From: Astropecten irregularis | Taxonomy: Eukaryota; Echinodermata; Asteroidea; Paxillosida; Astropectinidae | NCBI GenBank assembly: GCA_963971285.1 | Contig: OZ020247.1 | Location: 10,498,614 to 10,562,613, forward strand | Reading direction: 5' to 3' | Length of the DNA: 64,000 bases | Position numbers and translations under genes: made by a program | Shown here: positions 21,700 through 33,072 of the stretch, in pieces | How positions within the stretch are numbered: position 1 is the first letter of the stretch | Layout: every line of letters begins with the position of its first letter | Notes under the pieces: generated by a model | What the model saw: the letters and a program-made list of their open reading frames with translations, nothing else | Databases searched by the model: none | Told to the model about the DNA's origin: nothing

Positions 21700-23040
21700 A
21701 AGTGTGCTGGTGCTGTGGTGTATAGAGAACTGTATTGGAACACATTGGCTTGCAGACACCATGAGGACTGGAAAAAGTGGCAATAATTTGTTACTTCACT
21801 GGATGAGCACATGTCTTTTAGTAGCTAGTGTGCTACAGTGCTGCTGTGCTGCAGTGCTGCAGCTGTGCTGCTGTACTAGACTGTTGTGGTGCTGTGTTGC
21901 TGCACTGCTGTGCTGCAGTAATGCTGTCGTGCTGCGCTGCTGTGGTGTATAGGGGACTGTATTGAACACATTGACTTGCAGACACCATGAGGACTGGAAA
22001 AAGTGGCAATAATTTGTTACTTTACTGGATGAGCACATGTCTTTTAGTAGCTAGTGTGCTACAGTGCTGCTGTGCTGCAGTGGTGCTGTGCTGCTGTACT
22101 AGACTGTTGTGGTGCTGTGTTGTTGCACTGCTGTGCTGCAGTGCTGCTGTGCAGCTGTGGTGTATAGGGGACTGTATTGGAACACATTGGCTTGCAGACA
22201 CCATGAGGACTGGAAAAAGTGGCAATAATTTGTTACATCACCGGATGAGCACATGTCTTCTAGTAGCTAGTGTGGTGATGTGCTACAGTGCTGCTGTGCA
22301 GCTACTGTGGTGCTTTGCTGCAGCTATGCTGCAGCTTTGCTGCTGTACTAGACTGTTGTGGTGCTTGCTGCTGTGCTGCAGTACTGGTGCTGTGCTGCAT
22401 AGAGAACTGTATTGGAACACATTGGCTTGTAGTCAACATGAGGACTGGAAAAAGTGGCAATACTTTGTTACTTTACTGGATGAGCACATGTCTTCTAGTA
22501 GCTAGTGTGCTACAGTGCTGCGGTGCTACTGTGGTGCTGTGCTGCAGCTGTGCTGCTGTACTAGACTGTTGTGGTGCTGTGTTGCTGCATTGCTGTGCTG
22601 CAGCTGCTGTTGTGCTGTCGTGCTGCGCTGCTGTGGTGTATAGGGGACTGTATTGGAACACATTGGCTTGCAGACACCATGAGGGCTGGAAAAGTGACAA
22701 TAATGTGTTTCTTCACCGGATGAGCACATGTCTTCTAGACTTCTAGTAGCTAGTGTGCTGCAGTGCTGTGCTGCTGTGCTACTGTGGTGCTGTGCTACTG
22801 TGGTGCTGTGCTGCTTTCCTGCAGTGCTGCTGTGCAGCTGTGGTGTATAGGGGACTGTATTGGAACACATTGGCTTGCAGACACCATGAGGACTGGAAAA
22901 AGTGGCAATAATTTGTTACTTCTAGTCTTCTAGTAGCTAGTGTGCTGCTTTGCTGTTGTGCTGTGGTACTGTGCTGCTGTGCTACATATACTGTGGTGCT
23001 GTGCTGCAGCTGTGTTGTTGTGCTACTGTGCTGCTGCTAG
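21700..23040. repeat. complex satellite: about 6 units of 205-240 bp with GTGCTGCTGTGCTGCAG cores
   Basis: The word ACTGTATTGGAACACATTGG or a variant recurs near 21729, 21956, 22170, 22406, 22647 and 22854. Each unit has a constant half (TGAGGACTGGAAAAAGTGGC ... TAGTAGCTAGTGTGCTACAG) and a variable half of GCTGCTGTG/CTGTGCTGCAG words. Long open frames on both strands are explained by the CTG/TGC bias and are not called as genes. Confidence 0.9.
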
Positions 23041-23179
23041 CTCCCCGTTCTTGAGCCATTTTCTGGGATCATCCTTCACATTGTGGAACTGGGCGTGGTC
23101 AGCCTTCGGAACCCGGTGAGTAGAAAAATCCAGATGATATATTCTGCATGATATTTTTTTTTCACATAAAATTATTTTG

Positions 23180-23313
23180 GCATTCCCGGAGATTGGTCCA
23201 CTCTGGTTACCTGGTACCCAGCGACAACAGTAAACTAACTCACCTAAATACAACTTTTCATGATTGGGTCTGGGTACCAGCTCACCAGAGTGGACTAATC
23301 TCCGGGAATGCCA
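23180..23313. mobile_element. hairpin MITE, GGCATTCCCGGAGAT ends
   Basis: GGCATTCCCGGAGATTGGTC pairs with GACTAATCTCCGGGAATGCC about 130 bases away, and CTGGTACCCAG pairs with CTGGGTACCAG further in. A diverged relative lies at about 24137-24240 (CCATTCCGGTTAGCTTGTAC ... GTCAGGCTAACCATGGAGTGG). Confidence 0.7.
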
Positions 23314-24247
23314 TGATTTTTTTTCTTACTCACAGAAACATGACCTCTTCAAATTGTAGCAATGTATCTAGTCTTTTTTTGGAAAGAATTCCACTGACGG
23401 CAATGACGGAAACAGGGTTATTTCCTCCAAGAGTTAACTTATTGGATGCAAGTCATGATGAACTTCAATCTCAGGAGTGAAAACTGGTGTAGCTATATCT
23501 AAAAAGTGAGATTTTCAGGGTTTTTTTACCTACAATTATGCACTGCGAATGCAGCGGTAGCCATTTTTATAAAAACGCCCTCTGTTGATCCCATAGGTTT
23601 GTGCACAAGTGATGGCCGTCAGTGGAATTCTTTCCCTTTTTTTTTGTTAATATGTTTTGTTGGTTTTCAAATGCTATTTATTTATTTGTAATTTAATACG
23701 TTATCTGAGTGGTGATTGAAGATAACTTGTTGAATTTTTATGACATAAAACCTAGGAATTCCGATTATTTTAGACATAATTAAAAATAGCGACCACTAGG
23801 GATTATGGGATGCACAAGGGTCGAAAGGGCGCCACCATCTGCTCACTTTTCGACAGTCCCTGAGTAAAATTATTTTTGTTTACTGTGTTCCTGAACTTGC
23901 AGTTTGACCCAGATGTATCCCACAATGCTTTGCAGAAGCGCCCTCTCTTGGTGAAAATGCTATTTTTGATAAGGTCTATTCAAATTTGGCTGTTCCTAAC
24001 TGGAATTATGTAAATTTGTATTGCATCATTTTCATATTGTATTTATTTATTGGGATTGTGCCTAAGGGAAGGAAAATAACTTTTGGTGTCGTCTTTAATA
24101 TTAGCAAGACCTTAAGAATGTGTGGCCGTTCCTGGCCATTGGCCATTCCGGTTAGCTTGTACCCAGCTTCTACAGTAAACTAACTCGCCAAACAATAGGA
24201 CTCTTGATCTGTTGGGTCAGGCTAACCATGGAGTGGACCAGCAGCCG
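23314..24247. other. intergenic DNA with a diverged hairpin MITE
   Basis: Apart from the relative of the 23180 element at about 24137-24240, this holds ordinary AT-rich DNA. The phrase GCGCCCTCT near protein-free DNA recurs (23574, 23940) and is probably part of old repeats. Confidence 0.4.
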
Positions 24248-24372
24248 ATTTCACGAAATGTTGTGTAACTTACGCAACGTACAAATGTCGCGTAAGTTTC
24301 GTGAAATGGCCATGACTTGTGCAACCAATGCAGGAAAATATTGCGTAAGTTACGCAACAAAATGTTGTTTAC
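24248..24372. repeat. short foldback, ATTTCACGAAA words
   Basis: GATTTCACGAAATGTTG is followed by inverted CGTAAGTTTCGTGAAATGG and by repeated TTGCGTAAGTTACGCAAC. It looks like a small decayed foldback element. Confidence 0.45.
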
Positions 24373-24896
24373 GCTTGTCCTCAGACCTGGGGGGTATGAT
24401 CCTGTAGCTGGGTCATACTTCCATAGACATTTGTGCACAAATACATTCATACATATAACAAATGAAAACCTGGGGATGTGCCCCCCCCCCCCTAACCACC
24501 CCCCACCCCCACCCATATACTGGACTTGTTGGATATTTTTGAGAGATTTAAGAAAGGAACATGATTCTCTTGGAATGGTCCCTGTAAGCTGTTTCTTAGG
24601 GTTGTTGTTGTTATTTGTCTTAACGTGTCCACACACATCAGATGTTGTGTTTCAGCCAAAGCTGGACACAGCTCCTAGTAATATCATTGTACTCTGCAAG
24701 GTCCTCAGCTTTGCATTTATACTGCAGTTAGGGTTGTTGTAATGTTTCCTATGTTATAAACAAGGTCTTGTTTGGTACATTTTGATGTATAACAAATATA
24801 ATTGAACGTTTCAAAGTGTCACCATCTTAGGGGTGGATTAATACCATTAGTCGGTACAGAGCTCTAGCAGGTATAGTTGGTATCTCATCTCAGGCA

Positions 24897-25062
24897 ATGG
24901 GAGACTTTGGAGAAGTTGGTGGCAGCAGACTGAAGTCTCTTTTTGCTAGCACTTAGCATGTGCACGCAATTGTGAGCATGCGCACGTTGTTGTGCCCGTG
25001 TACGTGTGTGTGTGTGTGTGCGCTATCAACTTGAAGACCTAGCTCCTAAGTCTCCTATTGAT
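24897..25062. mobile_element. hairpin MITE, TGGGAGACTT family, copy 2
   Basis: CAATGGGAGACTTTGGAG at the left and TAAGTCTCCTATTG at the right are imperfect inverts around GCAATTGTGAGCATGCGC and an alternating GTGTGTGTGTGTGTGCGC run. Confidence 0.55.
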
Positions 25063-25607
25063 TCTCAATTATGTAAATACTGGTCTGTCTAGTTTCCCTT
25101 GCAATAGTGGCTCGCTTGAAATATTGCTCCTAACGTCAGTTTCATCATTTGTTTTTCCTTTTCCTTTGTGCCGAGAAAAAAATTGAACTGAATAAGACAT
25201 ACCCTTTTTTGGTGTATGCATTGATGTCTCCTTTATCCTGACCTATTATGTCCACCCCCCTCTCTTCTCTTTGTGGTTTTAATACCAGCCATGTTTCATG
25301 CTTTCCCTGTTTCCCAGCAGCTGATTTCATAGAGCTGCTAAGCAAAAGAAATTGCTTAAGCATAAAAAGTCTTCCTTGATCAAACAGGATTACAAACCAA
25401 ATGTTCATGTGATGTTTACTGCTTTTGACTTGTATTCGAACATTGATTGCTGAGCATAACATTCACAAGGAGTTTTGGCTGGCATACTGATTTTATTTAC
25501 CAAGGTTTTTGGTGCAAATGTTGGTGCTTAAGCAGCTCTGTGAAATTGGCTCCTGGTCACAGTGTCCTATATCCTGCTTGTCGATCTCATCCATTTATGT
25601 GTATCTT

Positions 25608-25900
25608 GGGTGTAGGTTAGCGTAGCGGATCTTTCCTCGCCTTTCACCTCTGTGGACCGGGTTCAAGTCTGGCTCGGTCCACAAGTGGATTGGGTTTTCA
25701 GTCCCTACCTGATTCTGTGGGTTTTACCCAGAATATTACTCTGTGGTTTTCCTCCCACCTCTAAAACTGTATCTTCTTCTCATCATCTTTCCATAAAAAA
25801 TGTTTCATCAGGCTTTCGAGCCCTCTCTCACCCGATGTGTTTATGCCCAGTAGGGCCCTGCATCGTAAATATTCAGATTCAGATTCAGATCTTCACTTGC
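25608..25900 (+). repeat. SINE-like repeat with tRNA-related head
   Basis: The head TAGGTTAGCGTAGCGGATC ... GGGTTCAAGTCTGGC resembles A and B boxes of a pol III promoter. It is followed by GTGGTTTTCCTCCCACCTCT, a body phrase also seen (differently) in the SINE-like repeats at 42790-43075 and 52689-52975, and by a GATTCAGATTCAGATTCAGA tail. Confidence 0.5.
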
Positions 25901-25929
25901 ATAGTCTTGTTCTCATGTCAGTAAGCCTT

Positions 25930-26440
25930 TGTGAAAGATCCCGTGCTAGGATTGTAAAGTCCGGCCCTCCTAACTCTAAGTATACATGATTTTGAATCAT
26001 CCTTTATTGAAGACCAAAAACTAGGGCTCTGTACTCCCCTTTATTTAATTTTGGGACTCGACAGTCGTGCCCAAATTAATAGCACAGCACCCCACTGGCC
26101 CGAGTAATTGTGTCTACAAATGAAACGACGATTTGTACTGGGTCTACCTTTATTGTTATTTCTCATAGTACCTGATTCCCCATTGACTATGCCTTCCTTT
26201 GTATGTATTGTTTCTGGATGTCATTTAGATTATCCTTTTCAGCGATAAAAAAAATATTCCATAGTTATGTAATCCAGAATATAACATGGCAGAGGAAAAT
26301 TGATATTTGTACAGAAATCAAATTCATAAATATGTAACCTCTTGAAAGTGTAAACCCTGGTTTGGCTTTAATTTTCTGTGTGGGGATCTAATAGAACATC
26401 CTGCCACATAAGAAGTGTGCTTTCTCAAAAAAGATCTTAA
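25930..26440. other. GATCC-hairpin repeat then featureless DNA
   Basis: GAAAGATCCCGTGCTAGGAT and GGCCCTCCTAACTCTAAG (25936-25980) are a decayed copy of the motif at 17210. Nothing else was recognised up to 26440. Confidence 0.4.
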
Positions 26441-26748
26441 AGGTGCAATACAGGATTGGTATTAAAAGGTGACAGACCATTCATAATTTGATTTGTCATT
26501 GAATAAAAACAATCCTGTGTAATTGTCAACTCATATCATCATCGGAAACTGTAGAAAACAGTGACAAAAACGCTCATAATATTTTCAAATCTATTCACAG
26601 GAGTTTTGATCAAAACTGTTTTCGGTCGTTGTTTTGCTGATTTGGGGATAAATACAGCATTTCAGCTCAGCACCATATAAGTTATACATAAATCTGTGAA
26701 CATTTCTGTTTGGGTTTGTTACCAATCATGTACTCTACCCTCCCCTGC
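26440..26748. mobile_element. TTAA MITE, strongly decayed copy
   Basis: It starts CTTAAAGGTGCAATACAG and ends TTGTTACCAATCATGTACTC, with the family words TCGGTCGTTGTTTT and AAATCTGTGAACATTTCTGT between. Confidence 0.5.
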
Positions 26749-27681
26749 ATTTCAATGAGATAAAAAAAATTATAAACCCTGTACTTGTATCTAAATAAAC
26801 CCAAATAATTATGTGAAACTCACGTGCCGCATCAAAGGAATCCGTCATGACATTCATTCATAAAGTCCACAAATTGTAATTTATTTTTCTTTAATTAATA
26901 TGCATAAATCCTGACTACAATAATAGTACATTTTCCATCTTTATATAAAAAAAATCAAATTAAGCTTTTTAACTATTTCAGAAAAAAAACACACAGTGGA
27001 AATCTCTCAAAATCTTTATGCTGTAGGAATAGACTTATAATGGTTTTTGGTAGGATAGTTTTGGTCTAAATGATGACGTGATTATGCGCAAGGATTGCCA
27101 AATTTATGAACTTTTCAAAATCAGACAAATAAATTCACTTGTGGTATAGGCAAACAGAGAAATTACAAACAAATCCATTTGTATGTCTTTAGTTATGACA
27201 ATGGACCAAATTTTGATCATAATTCAGTCATAAGTTCAATAGCATTTCAAAAATGCAATACATTGGAGTCCATGTCAATGATTTATGTACCGTCAACATA
27301 TAATTTTGAATATGACAGTTTAAACATTATGCATACAGCCATTTTCATCAAGTATTCCAAACTTAGGTAATAATAAGCTCTAGTGTTCCACTTTGTTTCC
27401 AAATCTCGAAATTTGAAGCGTTCTGTACTTTAACAAGACCACTAGCTTGCGTCACGGTTAACTATGTGGACTGTTTTTCATTATGCACGTTCGCTATGTT
27501 TGTGCTTAACGAGTGCCGGTGATAAAAGTCTGTACACAAATGTAAAAGCCCAAATCCAAACAAATTACATACATTCTCTCTGTGTGTACATTACCATCCA
27601 CGGTACTGCAAATCAATTAGAAAGTCGTGTTGATCCAATGGGAAATGTTCAGAGTATTATTGAACATGTCCAGGACAGATA
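26749..27681. other. AT-rich intergenic DNA, no feature seen
   Basis: About 930 bases without a recognisable repeat end or conserved frame. Three open frames of 62-76 codons have no family resemblance. Confidence 0.45.
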
Positions 27682-28055
27682 TTAAAGGTAGTATCATACT
27701 TTGGTTTTTGTCAAAGAAATGCAGATTCATGGGCAAAAATATCAAGGAAGATACAGTCACAGTCAGCTGTGAAACTTTCAGTCCCATACGGTGCCCATTT
27801 TGTGAGAAAACGGTGAAAAACTCCCAACTGTATTTTTGTAATCTTTTCACAGAATGTATGATCTTCCGAAGATCAAAATTGTTTTTGGTAATTGGTTTTA
27901 CTCTTTTCTAGGTAAATACAGCATATCAGGCAGACAAATGTTATGTATATGTATGGTATGTTTCTACATGTACCATCTTCATACCCTGTAACTTATAGGT
28001 AAATCTGTAAAGATACCTGTTTCAGTTTGCTGCCAAAGTATGATAGTACCTTTAA
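27682..28055. mobile_element. TTAA-flanked MITE, complete copy
   Basis: TTAA, then AGGTAGTATCATACTTTGG; right end CCAAAGTATGATAGTACCT, then TTAA. The central palindrome survives as GATCTTCCGAAGATC. Confidence 0.8.
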
Positions 28056-28480
28056 AGCTTGTTGGAGACTGTTTAATTACTGTGACAAGAGAAGACAAAT
28101 TCATACTGACAGCTGTGTGTGTTTACAGTCAAACATTAACTTGAAATAAAAATAACAAAGCAACTTGCCTATAAAGGCAAGTTGAAATGAAACTAGACCA
28201 TTCCCGAGCCCCAAGATGTGAGCATTTCAGAGAAGGGGGAAAATAAGCCAAGTTTTCCCAAGTATTCTGATTTCTAAAGAAAGTCTATTTCAAGTAATTC
28301 GCTGACGTGAATCACACAGTACCTGTGTGAATTGAAAACCGGAAGTCAAGCCGAAAGTCAAAATTGTTTTTGTCAAAACAGAATATCATCATCAAATAGG
28401 GGGCCTAGGTTCGAATCCCCACACTCGGGTCAATTTTTCTTTGTTCACATTTCAATGCCTTCAAACAGGATATAATTTTT

Positions 28481-28631
28481 TATATTCGTGAAATAACCAC
28501 AAGGGAAACTGACTGTACGGTATTCAGGAGGTCGCCGGTTCGAATCCCGCTCCAGTCAATTTTTCTTTGTTCACTTTTCAATGACTTAAAATAACTCAGT
28601 CAGTTTCCCTTGTGGTTATTTCACGAATATA
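28481..28631. mobile_element. foldback element with 34-base perfect inverted repeats around a tRNA-like fragment
   Basis: The left arm (28482-28515) reads ATATTCGTGAAATAACCAC, then AAGGGAAACTGACTG; the right arm (28597-28630) is its exact complement. Between them lies the 3' half of the tRNA-like cassette (GTACGGTATTCAGGAGGTC ... GGTTCGAATCC ... TCCAGTC) plus CAATTTTTCTTTGTTCAC. The shorter ending CACAAGGGAAACTGACTG also borders the copies at 31461, 46702 and 55212. Confidence 0.8.
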
Positions 28632-28807
28632 TTAATTAAAAAGCCGTATCCTCTTTGAGTGATCCCCCATGTGCCGTTCCCAGGTTGCAGCATTGTTGCG
28701 TGTATCATTGAAACGATCCCTGGGGTGTGGCGGTGTGTGCGTGGTTTCATGGCTTCTGACTGCCAAACGAACAAAGATAGTTGACTATTGGGGTCACCAC
28801 CAACATA

Positions 28808-28880
28808 GGGCTGGATGGCTCAGTTGGTAGAGCGCCTGTACGGTATTCAGGAGGTCGCCGGTTCGAATCCCGCTCCAGTC
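28808..28880 (+). repeat. tRNA-like cassette, copy c (best preserved)
   Basis: 73 nt; A box TGGCTCAGTTGG, B box GGTTCGAATCC, acceptor-like GGCTGGA/TCCAGTC. The anticodon arm CCTG-TACGGTATT-CAGG has a nine-base loop, so it is not a standard tRNA. The upstream CGAACAAAGATAGTTGAC is inverted relative to the downstream GTCAATTTTTCTTTGTTC. Confidence 0.75.
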
Positions 28881-28919
28881 AATTTTTCTTTGTTCACTTT
28901 TCAAGGATATAATTTTGCT

Positions 28920-30037
28920 CAATTACACAAGCTTGCCCATTTTTCCGCTCAGAATATTCTTGTATAAAAATATCTAATCATTAATAAATGGCAAAAAAAT
29001 GTAAAATGAAACATGATATAATATTCTACCGGCACTTTTAAAGGGTACCTGTAATCAAAACTCATATGAAGTTTAAAATACGTCTGTATTGTTATAAGCA
29101 ATATATTGTTAAAAACTCAACCTGTCTATCATTCTTTGAAAAACCTTGCTACGTCACCGGCAGAATGCCACACACTATATAAGTCGCAAATCCGCTGACC
29201 CCGCATTTTTGTTCAAATCAAAGACTAAGTAAAATCATACATACAATGTGCGCAAGCCAGCAAGAACTACTGTAGTGCACGCCTACTTGTTCTGCAGGTG
29301 ATGTCAAACACATTGTTGCATGGATTGGTTATGAGGGGGATATTTGTTTTTAGGGTAGGGAATACTTTTACTGACTTCAAATTCATCTAGTCATTAATTT
29401 TGCATTAAATTAATTAAGCAATCATTTTAAAGCAGCTTTCATCCCTTTTCCAAATTTGATTACAGTGAACCTTTAAGGATTAGCTCAAATAATGGAATAC
29501 CTTAATGATGTAAATGTTTGATGGCTAGGATTCCATTTGTCCATATGGAGAAGCAATGAATAGTTGAATGATGATCTCTAATCTACGATAGTTAGCTGTG
29601 TGTTATCTGAAAGCTATATAATAGCACTGTTGAAGTGCAAATGAGCATTGAAATGTCTTCAGGAAAACCAGATATTTCAATGTGATGTGGATTCCTATGG
29701 ACTTGTTTACAGCTTACTGTATTGCTTGGCATAACATTCAGCTAGGGTTGTAAGCTTAATTTGTTATTGAAGCTGTTTGTGCTTAAGCAAATTTTTAAGC
29801 AGATCTACAGTAGATATAAAATGGCCCTTGATGATGGTAGGATTTCCAGGGAACCTGGTTAGCAATGAGAGCATGGAGTCAATACAATTAGGATGAACAT
29901 TTGTAGAAGTACGTCAACTACTGACAAGCAATAATGTCAAATATCTGACGTATATGAATGCATCACTAATGGCTATTTCATTAACTGTGTATTATTCAAT
30001 GACTAATAGCATGCACAAGACCAATTAATGTCTCTAG
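28920..30037. other. intergenic DNA, no gene seen
   Basis: About 1.1 kb of AT-rich sequence with no conserved frame. A phrase at about 29700-29800 about CTTGGCATAACATTCAGC and GCTTAAGCAAATTTTTAAGC resembles parts of 25400-25550 and 54660-54880, so a diffuse dispersed repeat is likely. Confidence 0.4.
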
Positions 30038-30442
30038 AAGTGCTAGGATTTTTATCCGGTTATATATGTTAACCGACCCAAATTTAATCATCCGGGTACA
30101 AATTTTCACTAACCATTAGCCAAAACTGAAAGGACAAAAAACATAGACCAACGTTTGGCTCATGCTCAACAACCTATAAAGTGTGAACTGTAGAATTTCA
30201 GTCAGTTATTTTGTCCATTTTGCCAAGTAGAAACACACTTTTCACATACTGGATCTAAAAGAAACATTGTATGTACTTGATCTAAATGCTTGATGTAAAA
30301 AATAACATCATAAAAAGAATTACGAAAACCACACATGTTAAGCACATGTCGCACATGATTACATAGGTTAACTGTTAACCTAATTTTTTTTTGTAATCAG
30401 TAATAAACCGGATATAAAATTACTTGATTTTGCTCAGCACTA
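30038..30442. mobile_element. hAT-like MITE with GGTTAACC/CCGGTTA interior
   Basis: The ends are AAGTGCTAGG and GCTCAGCACTA, with flanks GTCTCTAG and GTCTTTAG matching at 7 of 8 bases, an 8-bp hAT-type duplication. The subterminal regions repeat TATCCGGTTA and GTTAACC words in both orientations. Confidence 0.65.
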
Positions 30443-30517
30443 GTCTTTAGCAATGATTTTCTTATCAAATTTAAAAAACAACAAAGATAATTGACTATTT
30501 GGGACACTGCTAACATA

Positions 30518-30590
30518 GGGCTGGATAGTTCAAATGGTAGAGCACTAGTACAGTATTCCGGAGGTCGTTGGTTCGAATCCCGCTCCTGTC
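30518..30590 (+). repeat. tRNA-like cassette, copy d
   Basis: GGGCTGGATAGTTCAAATGG ... GGTTCGAATCCCGCTCCTGTC. The A box is mutated and the B box intact. Preceded by ACAAAGATAATTGACTATTT and followed by CAATTTTTCTTTGTTCAC. Confidence 0.65.
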
Positions 30591-31023
30591 AATTTTTCTT
30601 TGTTCACTTTTCAAATCCAAAGTCTGATAAAAATTACAACAATTTTTGTGTGTGTAAAACTGCTTATGTATACAGATAAGTTCCTAGTCAAGTCAACTAT
30701 CATAGTTATGCAGTTATTAAAAATATAAAAACTATAAATTGATAAAAATTCCATTATTTTCTCCGTCGAAATAATTGTATAAGGTATATTCATCACTGTA
30801 TACATAGCCCTATATAAATGTTTATTTACACTGCAAACGCTTGTAACACATTTGTATGACATAAAAAAATAATTCAAAGTTGCATAAGAATGTACTAAGA
30901 AATTTCTAAGTACAGGTATATTACCAAAATATAAGCACCTTACATACATTGTAAATGGGAGGAAATTGATTAATTATAAATTGCTTCAAGGAATATTACA
31001 GATTTTATTCAATGGTAGACTTT
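30591..31023. other. AT-rich intergenic DNA
   Basis: No repeat end or conserved frame was recognised after the tRNA-like tail. Confidence 0.4.
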
Positions 31024-31262
31024 TGGAGTGGGCTGTCGATAGAGGGCAGCAAACTACCAGTCTCCTGTAAACTTTTGTAAACGCTTTAAATACGGCACTT
31101 GTCCAAAAACTCTCCAAAAGACGCAGAAAAATGCTGTGAACATTAAATTCAGGCAATCTACAAACAAGTTTTCGATTCACATTGCCGACCCCACCCCAAT
31201 TTGAAAGCCCGAAAACACAAAGTGAGGTGAAATTCTTATGTTCTTGGGGAACTCGTGTCCCC
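31024..31262. repeat. dispersed repeat, second copy of the 5703-5930 block
   Basis: GGAGTGGGCTGTCGATAGAG, ACTCTCCAAAAGACGCAG and ACAAAGTGAGGTGAAATT occur in the same order as in DEPDC5 intron 7. No coding capacity. Confidence 0.65.
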
Positions 31263-31460
31263 AATAGAGGGATTAGAGAGACAAATTCTGATCAAGTTAA
31301 TATTTAGCCTGCACTAGAGACTTGTTGTGTGCGCAACATTTTGAAGTTTCATGAAATTGGCTGATGATCCTTGAGATCATAAAGCGGTATACGAGTGGTT
31401 TCATATTTCCTTACTGCCAAACAAACAAAGACAATTGACTATTAGGGACACCACCAACAT

Positions 31461-31538
31461 GGGCTGGATAGCTCAGTTGGTAAGAGTGTCAGTACTACGG
31501 TATCCTGGAGGTCGCTGGTTCGAATCCCATATCCAGTC
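31461..31538 (+). repeat. tRNA-like cassette, copy e
   Basis: GGGCTGGATAGCTCAGTTGG ... GGTTCGAATCCCATATCCAGTC; intact A and B boxes, longer variable part (78 nt). The right flank ends GAATTTCCCTTGTGGC, matching the inverted terminal word of the foldback element at 28481. Confidence 0.65.
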
Positions 31539-31569
31539 AATTTGTCTTTGTTCACTTTTCAATGACTTA

Positions 31570-32481
31570 AAATTCAGTGAATTTCCCTTGTGGCTATTTG
31601 ATGATTAATTCCCCTTTCACTCTGATTAATTTTAAGTGAGTAGGTCTAACGATCAGTATATTGATGACTATCACATTACAAAAGCTTAATTACATGCAAA
31701 TTTATGCGACAAAGCCAAAATTAATATATAAAAACGCAAACAATTTGGAGACAGAAGATAATACAAACACAATGCATCACTCATATTTCGACTAAAGCCT
31801 GTGAAAAGGTCAGAAACTTAATGTTTAGATATCAGAACCTTTATCATAGTTCTGAATATGTCATTCTGATAAGAGCCAGTAACAGCATTTTATTATTACT
31901 AAATTATCATTTTTCAATTGATTGTCATTATTCTGTGACATATATTTTTGACTATGATATCAGATGAGAGCTTGCTTTTAAACTATGTAAAATTACACAT
32001 TTAAAAATGTAGTTCCATTATTATTATTTTTTTTACCCTTAGCCTTCGATATAGATCCTGCTAGGATCGAAACGCGTCAGGCCCTCCTAACTTCAAGCAT
32101 TCATTTTTACCGTTAGATTTGCTCGCATTCGGGCACGCATATTCAATATATGAGTAAGACTTGCGGTGACACCAAGAATAATACTCTCATCGGGAGTACA
32201 CGGGAGTATTGTGCGTCCGCCCTCTAGTTTATTAGTATGTATCTCTATGTATTCTACAGAGTTCCCATTTTTCTGAATAGATGAATAATATAAAAAAAAA
32301 TCATGTTCCACAGCAGGCAACATATTACTTCCATGACTACTATCCATCACCCTAAATACGCTTAGCAACTAAATTGACAAAACCTATCCCATAGCGACAT
32401 TTGAACTGCAGAGTATCCAGTTTACCATTAGCCTTCTAAGCAATCTGGGCTGGATTTCACCAAACACTATTAAGATTGATC
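31570..32481. other. intergenic DNA with hairpin motif and a transposon end
   Basis: GATCCTGCTAGGATCGAAAC (32053-32072) with CAGGCCCTCCTAAC is another copy of the hairpin motif. GCCCTCTAGTTTATTAG (32217-32233) followed by ATCTCTATG resembles the right end of the 2.6 kb element at 11894-14478. Confidence 0.45.
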
Positions 32482-32840
32482 TTAAAGGTAGTATCATACT
32501 TTGGTATTAAGACACCAAAACAGAAATGTTCACAGATTTACATATAACTTACAGGGTATGAAGATGGTGCTGGTAGAAACATACCGTTAAATTTTTTCCG
32601 CCTGAAATGGTGTATTTATCCAGAAATGAGTAACACAACGACCGAAAATCTTTTTGATCTTTTAAAAGATCAAAAATAAAAGAGAAAAGACTTAAGAAAT
32701 AATGTGGCTGTTTTTCACTGTTTTCTCAAAAAGTGGGCACCGTATGGGACTGAAATTTTCACAGATGACTGTTACTGTATCTGTCTTGATATTTTTGCCC
32801 ATGAATTTTGATAAAAACCAAAGTATGATACTACCTTTAA
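32482..32840. mobile_element. TTAA-flanked MITE, complete copy
   Basis: TTAA at both ends, inverted repeats AGGTAGTATCATACTTTGG/ACCAAAGTATGATACTACCT, central palindrome GATCTTTTAAAAGATC. The pre-insertion site would read GATCTTAAGATG. Confidence 0.85.
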
Positions 32841-33072
32841 GATGAGTTGTCAGTATCACCATAGTGATTTGTTTTGTGACATCACATGTTGCTTAGCAAT
32901 TAAGATTAATGCTTACTTAAGATCGATCTCAGTGCTTCATGAAATCGGCCCCTGTACTAGTATGTGTTTTTTTTAAATAATAAGGCAATGTGTGCAAGGT
33001 ACTGCCGAGTTTCTGTACGTTACTTTGAGATTTCCAGAGAAACATCAGCCGTGAAGCCCAGACCCATACGCA

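Noticed and set aside
21704-22746. Open frames of 80-170 codons on both strands in the CTG-rich satellite
   Set aside because: The frames are Cys/Leu/Ala-rich, repeat with the satellite unit and are open on both strands because of CTG/TGC bias; no start context or domain.
21700-23040. CRISPR-like array
   Set aside because: Direct repeats are long and abut each other with variable low-complexity parts; this is a eukaryotic satellite.
28808-28880. Functional tRNA gene
   Set aside because: A and B boxes are good, but the anticodon arm has four pairs and a nine-base loop, and the sequence recurs many times with the same fault.
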